NCBI GenBank assembly: GCA_030054035.1
Contig: JASGCS010000002.1
Location: 1-56,939, forward strand
Source: Candidatus Methylacidiphilales bacterium
GTDB lineage: Bacteria > Pseudomonadota > Gammaproteobacteria > JASGCS01
Length of the DNA: 56,939 nucleotides
Direction of reading: 5' to 3'
The notes below the pieces were generated by a model that made no database searches, was not told the origin of the DNA, and was given only the letters and a program-made list of their open reading frames with translations. This document shows, piece after piece, positions 36,212 to 46,000 of this stretch (position 1 is the first letter of the stretch; each line of letters starts with the position of its first letter). Made by a program: the position numbers and the translations under genes.

Positions 36212-37255
36212 ATGATTAATGAAATTACCAACTTACTTTACACCCAATTTAATTTTACTGGGATGTACAGTACCGCGCTCTTGATCAGCAAAGAAACTTG
36301 GGGTATTTGGTCATTAGTAACACTAGTTATCGGCGCAAGTTGGAGAATGTTACAAGAATCGCTATTACTTGTAGAAGGACAGGCCAACTTTCTCAAAGCA
36401 TCAAAAGATTGTTTAATTGGTGGGGTTTTAGTGATGGGTTATTTCATTTTTTGGAGTATTTTTTCTGATACCTATAGTGCGCTTGCAGAAAAATTGGGAG
36501 TCAATAACTTATTAATTGAAGTATTACAAGAATTTGAAAAGAATCTTAACAGAAATGGAGCATTTAAGAAAGATCCATCTCTATTTGCCTTACTTTCTGA
36601 AAGTGTGCTATCAGTTTTCGCATGGGGTTTTTGGTATATCTCTGCAATTATGCTACTAACGGTGGATATCTTTATTAGACTTGCCCATGCAATACTCTAT
36701 AGTATTTGCGCGGTTAGTGGCACAATTATTATCCCTCTTGCCGTATTAAAAGATAAAAGCATTGTTTGGAACTGGGTACGAATGAGTACTGTTGTTTTGC
36801 TCTGGCCTCTAACCTTCGGTGTATTACTGTATGTACTACTTCAATCAATGAACACTATTCCAGTGTTCTCACTTGCAAACAAAACTCAAATATTAAACAC
36901 CTTATCACATTGCATTTTACAAGGAATAATAAATGTAATGATAGGTTGCTTAGAAGTAAGCTCAATTGCTATTACACAAGGATTGGTTACTGCTTCATCA
37001 AATGTGGCATCAATGGCAAGTCCATTTATAGCAGGAGGTGTGGCGACTGGTGGCGTTATCGGTAACGCAATGAGAGAACATATTTTGCGACAACACAAAG
37101 GCTCTAAAGGAGGATTAGGCGATAAATCAAAAAATAGTGGGTCCGCATCCAGTAAAACAAAAAGCAACAGTAACGAACCTGTTTCACTTCCAAAGCACAA
37201 TGATAAAACTAGCCCTACTTCAAAACAAAACAATCAAGGAATACCAAAACAATGA
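36212..37255 (+). CDS. virB6: VirB6/TrbL-like polytopic T4SS channel protein
   Basis: 347 aa with five to six membrane helices (about 28-46, 70-88, 130-150, 152-182, 190-212, 235-258). A Gly/Ser/Lys-rich hydrophilic C-terminal tail (about 285-347) follows, the usual VirB6/TrbL plan. Helices contain WGFWYISAIMLLTVDIFIRL and conserved small residues. It ends overlapping virB8 by 4 bp. Predicted inner-membrane part of the translocation channel. Confidence 0.75.
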   Translation: MINEITNLLYTQFNFTGMYSTALLISKETWGIWSLVTLVIGASWRMLQESLLLVEGQANFLKASKDCLIGGVLVMGYFIFWSIFSDTYSALAEKLGVNNLLIEVLQEFEKNLNRNGAFKKDPSLFALLSESVLSVFAWGFWYISAIMLLTVDIFIRLAHAILYSICAVSGTIIIPLAVLKDKSIVWNWVRMSTVVLLWPLTFGVLLYVLLQSMNTIPVFSLANKTQILNTLSHCILQGIINVMIGCLEVSSIAITQGLVTASSNVASMASPFIAGGVATGGVIGNAMREHILRQHKGSKGGLGDKSKNSGSASSKTKSNSNEPVSLPKHNDKTSPTSKQNNQGIPKQ

Positions 37256-37866
37256 ACAACATAAATAACCAGTACTCTTTACAAATTTCAAAGGCAATAA
37301 CTGCGAACCAACATACCATTTGGTTATACCGATGGGGCTGGGTAAGTCTCTGCTTTGGGATAATAAACTTCGTTCTCTTTATTATTGCAGTACTTTGGAT
37401 TGCGTTAAAACCACCAGTTATAGTAACAATAGATAATGAAGGTAGAATTTCAGGAACAGTAGAATATCTAAACGCAAGTGTGAGAAGTGACGAAGAAATA
37501 CTGCTTGGGCTTAGGCAATTTCTCTCAGCTAAAATGAGCCTGAATCGCGATACCATTTTTTCTGATATGAGTTTTGCACTAACCATGATGTCCCCAGAAC
37601 TCATAGAACAAGAACTAGCTATACTTAAAAAACAAGAGTCAATAGAACGCATCCAGCAATCACCAGCGCGTTCTTACCTATCTTTTGAAAGTAGCACAAT
37701 CCTTGAAAGAAAAAATAATCATGTTACTGCTGAGTTAACTGGCAACTTATTTATAGGCACTAACCCTTACCCGTTTAGAGTAAGAATCACTGGGCTTATT
37801 GTGCCCAGAACAAAGATTAATACATTTGGTTTTCAAATCCAACAGTATGAAGACCTAGGAGAATAG
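37252..37866 (+). CDS. virB8: VirB8-like (TraE-like) bitopic T4SS assembly protein
   Basis: 204 aa. Short cytoplasmic N-terminus, one membrane helix (about 30-52, FGIINFVLFIIAVLWIAL) and a periplasmic domain with an NTF2-like pattern ending RVRITGLIVPRTKINTFGFQI. Size and topology match VirB8/TraE, which nucleates the inner-membrane complex. It is followed after 2 bp by virB9. Confidence 0.72.
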   Translation: MNNINNQYSLQISKAITANQHTIWLYRWGWVSLCFGIINFVLFIIAVLWIALKPPVIVTIDNEGRISGTVEYLNASVRSDEEILLGLRQFLSAKMSLNRDTIFSDMSFALTMMSPELIEQELAILKKQESIERIQQSPARSYLSFESSTILERKNNHVTAELTGNLFIGTNPYPFRVRITGLIVPRTKINTFGFQIQQYEDLGE

Positions 37867-37868
37867 CT

Positions 37869-38720
37869 TTGAGATACTTAATCATGTGCCTTGGATATAT
37901 TGCAATTACTTCAACATATTCAGAAACTCTAAAAGATGTACAACTACAAGAATATACTAATTTAACCATTACAATCGCACCCTTACTTGGCACCAGATTG
38001 AGTTTCCCAGTAATTCTAGATAATGCGGATGCAACAATTCCATTCACATTAGATTTAACTAATGCAGGTTTATTCCAAATCACTAGGCATGAAGGTAGAA
38101 ATTATTTTCTCATTTCAGCACCAGCAAGCATAGCACAAGAGAACCAAGGGTCTTTATTTATTCAAGTCGCAGGAAAGTTTATCGCAATTAGATTAGCGAT
38201 CGGCTCCCCTGAGCAACATATTGATGAAATTAGGTTTAACTTCACACCTGAAGAGTCCAATCATTTAATACAGCTCGTCATCAATAAAGAATTACAGAAA
38301 ATACAAAAAGAATATCAATCACTCAGCGATTCGTTAAAAAGCACTCACTGTCAGGAAGCACAAGATCTAGTTGCCCTTTTAGTGAGCAAAACTATAACTA
38401 AAGATAATATTTTTCTAAGAAAAACTTTTAACCAAGGGGTTGCATTGATTGACTATCTAGCATTAATTGGTAATGATAAACATCTCGCATTAGCATTTAT
38501 ACTAAATCAACCTTCGCCAATACAGCACTTAAAACTACGAGGTATGTCGATTGAAGGTAATGATGAACTACTATCTAAATCATTTGCATGTCAAGATACA
38601 TTAGATAATAACGAAATACACTGTTCTATTGCACTTAAACATAACTTTACTCTGGAGCAGTTTCCAGTACTATTTCTCACAGTTTCTACAAATAATAGTA
38701 ATTCAGAAATTCCGTGGTAG
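37869..38720 (+). CDS. virB9: VirB9/TraK-like outer-membrane-complex protein of the T4SS
   Basis: 283 aa. Short signal peptide (TTG 37869 or ATG 37884 start; the ATG gives MCLGYIAITSTYSET). Beta-rich body: N-terminal part (about 25-140) resembles TraK/VirB9, the C-terminal part contains three cysteines (THCQEAQ, FACQDT, IHCSIAL). It is identified from position between VirB8 and VirB10 and secondary-structure pattern, with weak sequence support. It overlaps virB10 by 7 bp. Confidence 0.6.
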   Translation: MRYLIMCLGYIAITSTYSETLKDVQLQEYTNLTITIAPLLGTRLSFPVILDNADATIPFTLDLTNAGLFQITRHEGRNYFLISAPASIAQENQGSLFIQVAGKFIAIRLAIGSPEQHIDEIRFNFTPEESNHLIQLVINKELQKIQKEYQSLSDSLKSTHCQEAQDLVALLVSKTITKDNIFLRKTFNQGVALIDYLALIGNDKHLALAFILNQPSPIQHLKLRGMSIEGNDELLSKSFACQDTLDNNEIHCSIALKHNFTLEQFPVLFLTVSTNNSNSEIPW

Positions 38721-39583
38721 TATTATTTTTCACGATAGTATTTTATAGTACGGTATTCGCAATAAGCAATGATGAATTACGAGATTGGGAAAACAATAAT
38801 CAAATTGCCAAGGATAGAAAAGAACGGATTGTTAACATCAACGAACCAGCTACAGTACTGAATAATAAAAAATATAGCACTAATAAAAAGAAAAAAAGGA
38901 AGCGAATTAAATCTAAATCCCGTTCAAATGTTTCCTCAACATTAAGTGACGAACAAAACAAACCTCAGAAAAACGCTACCGACCATTCACTTTCTCCTGC
39001 AAGAATTGTTTCCACTACTAATCAACCTGCGTTTAGTGTATTTTCTGATAGTCCTGGAGGTAAAACAAAATTAAAATATGGAATAAGTTGGGGTACTTGG
39101 GCACGGGCATCGCTCAACCGAACAGTTAATTCACATGATAATGCCGCCATAGAAATTTACACTTCTGAGGATATTGTAGGTAAATACCGAATTATTCCAA
39201 AGGGATCGTTACTCACTGGTAGACATGTCCTGAATACAGTAACCAATAGATTGACTATGCAAATTATCAAAGGCATAACACCTGAAGGAAAAGAATTTAT
39301 AGTTCAAGCTTCAATTTTTGACATAGAGAAAAGAAACGGATTACAAGGTTACGAAATAAACCCTATAGACAAAACTCAGCAAGCATTACAAAAAGGTGTT
39401 CAAACTACCACTGGGGCAGTGTTACAACAAGTTCTTTCACCAATAAACCCACTCGCGGCAGGACTGGTTACTACAGGTCAAGAGCTCTTGAATCAAGAAC
39501 TTGATCAACCAAAAACAAAATCAGTTGCTAATATTCGAGTTGACCCACAAAGTATATTTTTACGGATCGATGAGTCTTTATAA
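38714..39583 (+). CDS. virB10: VirB10-like T4SS core protein with short N-terminus
   Basis: 289 aa. The C-terminal half (about 115-289) has VirB10/TrbI features: KLKYGISWGTWARASLNRTV, IIPKGSLLTGRHVLN, ISF-like strands and VDPQSIFLRI. These form the beta-barrel that, with VirB9, spans to the outer membrane. The N-terminus begins directly with a hydrophobic stretch (about 2-17), so there is no cytoplasmic segment before it as in classical VirB10. A Lys-rich linker (NKKKKRKRIKSKSR) follows. GTG start overlaps virB9 by 7 bp. Last gene of the operon: no VirB11 follows. Confidence 0.75.
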   Translation: MVVLFFTIVFYSTVFAISNDELRDWENNNQIAKDRKERIVNINEPATVLNNKKYSTNKKKKRKRIKSKSRSNVSSTLSDEQNKPQKNATDHSLSPARIVSTTNQPAFSVFSDSPGGKTKLKYGISWGTWARASLNRTVNSHDNAAIEIYTSEDIVGKYRIIPKGSLLTGRHVLNTVTNRLTMQIIKGITPEGKEFIVQASIFDIEKRNGLQGYEINPIDKTQQALQKGVQTTTGAVLQQVLSPINPLAAGLVTTGQELLNQELDQPKTKSVANIRVDPQSIFLRIDESL

Positions 39584-39606
39584 AGATTTTAATTAACAGC
39601 CCGCAC

Positions 39607-40080
39607 TTACGATGCTATTAGCTGCTGTAACTCAGATACACTTGGGATTCTAGATACTGAAAATCGGATTAGTTTAATTCCTGCACTCTTAAGAGCCTCA
39701 TCCTTTTCCTGATCTGATCTGATTCTATTCTTTTGTTTATGTGAGCTATCATCAAGTTCTATGGCAAGACAGATTGTGTAATCGGTACTGCATACAACAA
39801 AATCTAGGGCTTTTCCATTTATTTTATTAAATTGAACTAAACGCTGACTATAATTTACAATATTTGGGTCAACTTGGACAACTTGATTTAGTGAAACTTG
39901 GGCTAAGACAACATGGCTGGGATAAGCTTTTATAAGTGCTTCATAGAGAATTTGTTCAGGTTTGCTCAATATCGGTGATTTTTGTACAAATTCAGGTTTG
40001 CTCTCTGTTCGCTTTAGCAACCGATAAATTACGAATGCTACTATCAACAGAATTACTAATACGATCACGACTCTAATCAT
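39607..40080 (-). CDS. DUF2726 protein with membrane anchor (restriction-endonuclease-like fold)
   Basis: 157 aa. N-terminal membrane helix (about 3-24), then a DUF2726 domain: PEQILYEALIKAYPSHVVLAQVSL, ALDFVVCS, IELDDSSHKQ and DQEKDEALKSAGIKLIRF. The D...ExD spacing resembles PD-(D/E)XK nucleases, and DUF2726 is often fused to helicase or topoisomerase domains. Its own TATAAT is 7 nt before the ATG. It lies between the adhesin and the T4SS; the target is unknown. Confidence 0.8.
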   Translation of the reverse strand: MIRVVIVLVILLIVAFVIYRLLKRTESKPEFVQKSPILSKPEQILYEALIKAYPSHVVLAQVSLNQVVQVDPNIVNYSQRLVQFNKINGKALDFVVCSTDYTICLAIELDDSSHKQKNRIRSDQEKDEALKSAGIKLIRFSVSRIPSVSELQQLIAS

Positions 40081-40087
40081 GTCTAAT

Positions 40088-40093
40088 ATTATA
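40088..40093 (-). promoter_or_regulatory. -10 box of the DUF2726 gene (leaderless start)
   Basis: Exact TATAAT on the minus strand, 7 nt before the ATG at 40080, in the 19-bp gap after the giant adhesin gene. Confidence 0.5.
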
Positions 40094-40099
40094 GTATGT

Positions 40100-43000
40100 T
40101 TATAGACTCAATTGGCAAAGTACTTTGATTGATGCTTTTGAAAGAAGACTTGGTGAGCTACAATCCAATCCTAATAATTGGTAAAGCAGCATTGAAATAA
40201 ACCCTTCGTATTGAGGTTTTGAAACAGGGATATTGCTTAATAGAATTTTTTGTGGCGATGATGGTTGATAAAAAAATACTCGCACTAATTTATAACTTCC
40301 AGTACCACGAGTAATGTATTGCATTGCAGAGGATGCACTAGCAAGACCAGGCAATCGTATCAGATATATACTGGAGCCCTGAGGCACCGTAACGGAAAGA
40401 TTGGAAAAATCAGGTGATTCATTTACCCCACTAGAAATAACAATTTTATCAGACACACTTCCGATTTTTCCTAAGCGAGCTTGCAAGGTAAGCGATGGTG
40501 CTCTTACATTGTAAAAAGAACTGTCAGGGCTTTGTCTTGAAAGAATTGTATCGCTAGTCACAGAAATATTATTGCTGGCATATATTTGAGCTTGATCAAA
40601 ATAAACTTGTCCAGAAGTAGTAAGGGTAATGCTAAATGCGGTCACACTTGAAGAAATAAAGTTAATCGCGCCATCAACACTTGTTGCGGTAAAGATAAGC
40701 GTTGCATGTGGGAAGCGTAGAGGGGCAGAAATAGTAATAGCGCCACTAGATCTTTGAAATAAAAAAGTTTGTGTGCTGGCAAATAGTATTGAAGGGTTAT
40801 CTCCAATAATAAATGGGATTACATTGGTACTGGATCTTACAAAAACAGAACCTAATGGCGCTTTCAGTGAGAGGGTTAAGAGTGAAAAATCACCAGTAAT
40901 GCTTGATATAGATATTGGAGAAGTTGCCGTTCCCACTGAGCCACTGGAAGCGGTAATTTTGATAGTATTAGCATAAATAGTGGCGTTATTAGTAACGACT
41001 GAAGAGCCAACTGCGTTAAAGGACTTGAGATTTAAATCATGGCTAATAATAATCGCACCTTGTCCGATTAAAGACAGTCGTAAATTTTCATTATTAAGAG
41101 ATGCTATGGATTGTATTTCACTTTCTTGAATCAATGTCAAAGTACCTTGTTCGCTATATGATATTAGAGTTGAGTTAGCGCCTACAGGTGTGAGGATATC
41201 AATTACTCGCTCTGAGCGTTTTATGTATATTGATCCATTAGTGGCTTGCAGCGTAATTCTGGAGAAGTTCTCAAGCTCCCCCTCCCCTGTAGAAATAATT
41301 ATTGGATGTTCAAGTGAACCAATATCGCCAGTAGTTGCAATTAATTCTATCGTGCCTCTAGTGAGAACAATATTAGAGTTATTTGTGATTTCAGATTTAT
41401 TGATTAGTGAGAAGACAGAATCAGTAAATGTGCAACCATTAACTGAATTACGTGAAGCAATACAAGAACTTATATCATTAGTAACATAAATATCTTGAAC
41501 CGTTGTAATATCAACTGCATCACTAAACTGTAAATAACTTTGATTATGCGTATTTGGATTTGGCTCTAACGGTAGGGCTAATAGCATCGCACGAATTGAT
41601 CCACTATCAACATTTAGATATACTGATTGTGCATGTGCAATTATCAATGAGAAGTCAAGATTGTTTAGTTGCGTTATGCTGAGATGATTAGTCATAGAGG
41701 CAATATTGCCTTGTGGCGCAAGTAATACAATAGAATTTGACGATAACAAATTACTAACCTTACTTGTAGTAATTGAGGCGCTTGTTGAATTTATTCGCAG
41801 ATATCGCGCTGACAAGGAACTTGTGATGGTAATTGAATCTCTTGCAGTTAGTAATACCATTGCATTGGGTAACAAAATATTTTTACTAATATTTGCAACC
41901 CCACTAGTCTGTTCTAAGGATACAGTTCCAGAAACCCCGACAGGAATTGAAGCATTAAACAAACCCATCCCTGAAGATTTCAAGAATATTGAGCCCGAGC
42001 TAACAGAGCTAATCACAATATTTGATTCATTCCATTCACCTTCATTTCGTTCAATAATAATCGGAGATTGATTTGAGCCAATTGAATTTGCTTGAAGCAC
42101 AATAGTAGAAGCGGTAATTGTGCCAGAAGTGGTGGTAATACTACCACTTTGGGTGCGTAATGTTACCATAGCGGCTGTTACGTTATATAAGGAGAGATTT
42201 ATTGAAGCATTAGCTCCACGAACTTCAATCGTTATATTTGCTTGAGAAAATTGTGTAGTGGAAGACACATTAAAGTCGCCATTTCTTTGCACAAGATTCA
42301 ATGACCCACGCTGGAAACCAGTTATCGCAGGATTGTTTTCAGCAATAAGCAAAGGGTAAATTTCGGTTAAAGAAGGTAGCTCGATTGAAAGATGAGCAGC
42401 AATGATAGAACTTACTCCGACAATCTTTTCCCCACGAATAGTAAAAGATCCAAACGGTAACAAAACATTATTATGCTTAAATCGGATAGCATTTGTTGCG
42501 TTGAGGGTCAATTGATAAGAAGTAGAATTATTTTCATATGGTGTAAAAAAAACAATATCTGCATCAGCTTGTATAGTCAGATTGGCGTTAGATAACATTC
42601 TTGTCAAGTTATTTTTTGACCAAAAATAAATATCGTCCTGAGTAAATAATTTATTATTAGCAAAATTTAATAAAAAAACAGCCCCTGAGTTAGAATATGA
42701 AATTCCGTACACTAATTGGGCGAAACTCGGCGCACCAAGCAAAGCCATTAATCCATAAAGCGCGACAGACTTACCTACTGTAGCACCTGCTGAAGGAGTT
42801 TGCTCAAACACAGAATAAATATCAGTTATGCCGAATGTTGACAGATGGAACAGGTACGCATTGCCAGAATCTGTGTACATTGTTCCATTGTTACTCATAT
42901 CATATTGAGGAGAGCCAATCAGAGCATACTCATCTGATAAGGCAACAGATGCACCAAACTGTGCTCCTGCCTGCACCGGAGCGTTTGCACGAGACAGTAA

Positions 43001-46000
43001 ATTAGTCCAAGTGCCATCAGAAAGTTCAAAGAGATGCGCATTGCCAGAATCTGTGGATACAGTTCCATTATTACTCATATCATATTGAGGAGAGCCAATC
43101 AGAGCATACTCATCTGATAAGGCAACTGATGTGCCAAATCTTGCCCCAGCCTGCACTGGAGCGTTTGCACGAGACAGTAGATTAGTCCAAGTACCATCAG
43201 AAAGTTCAAAGAGGTGCGCATTGCCAGAATCTGTGGACACAGTTCCATTATTACTCATATCATATTGAGGAGAGCCAATCAGAGCATACTCATCTGATAA
43301 GGCAACTGATGTGCCAAATCTTGCCCCAGCCTGCACTGGAGCGTTTGCACGAGACAGTAGATTAGTCCAAGTACCATCAGAAAGTTCAAAGAGGTGCGCA
43401 TTGCCAGAATCTGTGGACACAGTTCCATTATTACTCATATCATATTGAGGAGAGCCAATCAGAGCATACTCATCTGATAAGGCAACAGATGCACCAAACA
43501 TTGCCCCAGCCTGCACCGGAGCGTTTGCACTAGACAGTAGATTAGTCCAAGTACCATCAGAAAGTTCATAGAGGTACGCATTGCCAGAATCTGTGTACAT
43601 TGTTCCATTGTTACTTAGATCATATTGAGGAGACCCAATCAGAGCATACTCATCTGATAAGGCAACAGATGCACCAAACATTGCCCCAGCTTGCAATGAA
43701 GGAGCATCAGGAGTGCTTAAAAGATTTAACCAAGTGCCATGGGAAAGATTGTATAAAAATACAGTGCCTGAAGTTAAATTTAAGTACTGATTATAATTAC
43801 TTGCACCAACTAGAGCGTAAGTAGCTGAAAGAGCAACAGAGCTTCCAATAGATGCGTTAGCTTGGATAAGTGGTGTTGAAAGTGATTGTAATAAATTTTT
43901 CCATTGTGATTGTGCAAGAGAGTAGATAAACACTGTTCCTGATTTACTATTTCCCAATGACGAATACCCTTTAGCGCCGATCAAAACATTGTCACCAGTA
44001 ATAGCAACTGAATTTCCAAAATTCATCCCAAGATGAGGTGAGGGTGCTCCTGTTGTTGACAATAAATCAGTCCAAGTACTTGTTGCTATTTCATACACAA
44101 AGACATTCCCACTTGCATTTAATGATTGAAAATCATATGCACTTGCACCGATCAAGGCGTGGGTTGCAGAAAGCGCAACAGATTCGCCGATGAGAGCGTC
44201 AGCTAATGCAACAGGGGCAGTATTATTAGAAAATAAAGAAGAGCAAGTAAGCTGATTGAATGAAACTATTGCACAGAGGTAGGCATTACCTGAGGAATTA
44301 ATCTGATTGCTTTGCTGAGTTACCGTATCTAAGCTCGCACCAATTAATATGTGTGAATTGGTAGCAGCTACAGACCAACCAAAACTCGCATTTTCTTGCA
44401 CAACCGGAGCACCTGGCATAGATAATACTGTCTGCCAAGCTCCATCACTTAATCGATACAGATACGCATTGCCAGATCCCCTACCGTAAGCACCGATCAA
44501 GGCATACATACTACTTAATGAAACTGCATTGCCAAAATTAGACAAAGATAAGATAGTTGGGGCTCCTGAAGAAGCTAGTAAATTTCTCCATTGACCATTA
44601 GTTAAATTATACAGATATGCATTGCCAGAGTCAGTAATTGAATTATAACTATCAGAGTAGGCGCCTATCAATGCATATGTTTCGTTTAACGACACACTAT
44701 AACCAAAATTATCACTAGTTTGTAAAGAAGGCGCGCCATTTGCTTTTGCTAAATCTGTCCAAACTCCATCACTGATACGATAAAGAAAAGCATCGCCTGT
44801 AGACTCTAAGCGAACACTTGCAACAGTTGGACTATATAAAGGAGCGCCAATCAAGGCGTGGGTTTCATTTAACGCAACACTGTATCCAAAATTTGAATTT
44901 GCTTGTATTGGGGCATTAGCAAGAGAAAGTAGATTAGTCCAGGTACCAGAAGCTAAGTGATATAAAAACGCATTGCCAGATCCAACTTCAAGATTTTGTT
45001 GGTAATAATATGCACCAAGTAGTGCATAAGAATTATTTAACGCAACTGAATTCCCAATATACGAAGTTGATTGCACAATCGGTGCGTTAAAAACTCCTAA
45101 TATATTAACCCATGCATCTGAGGAGTTTTTTTGAAGATATACAGCGCCTATTCCAATCGTAGGTGCATTAATTGCAATTGTGTTATTAAATATCCCAACA
45201 ACAGTTCCAAACTTACTTCCCGCCACAACTGGAGGTGCGTTTAGGGTATGTAACAATGAAGAAAGAACATTGTCAGATACATCAAACAAAAATGCATTGC
45301 CTGAATCAACTAACGAAGATCCCCCAGCAACTGTAATATCATAATTAGGTGCGCCGATCAGGGCGTATTGATCTGACAAGGCAACTGCACTGCCGAATGA
45401 ATCACCTGCATTGATTTGTGGAGCACTTGGGGTTAATGATAGATTTGTCCACGCAAAGGTAGTTAGATTATATAAAAATGCATTGCCTGAATTTGATCTC
45501 GCCGAACCATTAACTACCACATCATACTTAGGTGCGCCGATCAGGGCGTATTGATCTGACAGGGCAACTGCACTGCCGAATGAATCACCCGCATTGAGTT
45601 GTGGGACACCTGAGGTTGATGATAGATTTGTCCACGCAAAGGTAGTTAGATTATATAAAAATGCATTGCCTGAATCAACTAACGAAGATCCCCCAGCAAC
45701 TGTAATATCATAATTAGGTGCGCCAATCAGGGCGTATTGATCTGACAGGGCAACTGCACTGCCGAATGAATCACCCGCATTGAGTTGTGGGACACCTGAG
45801 GTTGATGATAGATTTGTCCACGCAAAGGTAGTTAGATTATATAAAAATGCATTGCCTGAATTTGATCTCGCCGAACCATTAACTACCACATCATACTTAG
45901 GTGCGCCGATCAGGGCGTATTGATCTGACAAGGCAACTGCACTGCCGAATGAATCACCTGCATTGATTTGTGGAGCACTTGGGGTTAATGATAGATTTGT

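Noticed and set aside
32661-39583. Calling the T4SS region an integrative conjugative element
   Set aside because: No relaxase, coupling protein, integrase, origin of transfer or flanking repeats could be seen in the window.
42840-43740. Regular 180-bp direct repeats as a possible CRISPR array
   Set aside because: The whole unit repeats, not short repeats with unique spacers; it keeps codon frame and encodes FG-GAP modules, and there are no cas genes.
40773-43824. Plus-strand open frames opposite the second adhesin
   Set aside because: They lie antisense within the 2500-codon gene and follow its repeat pattern; no independent support.
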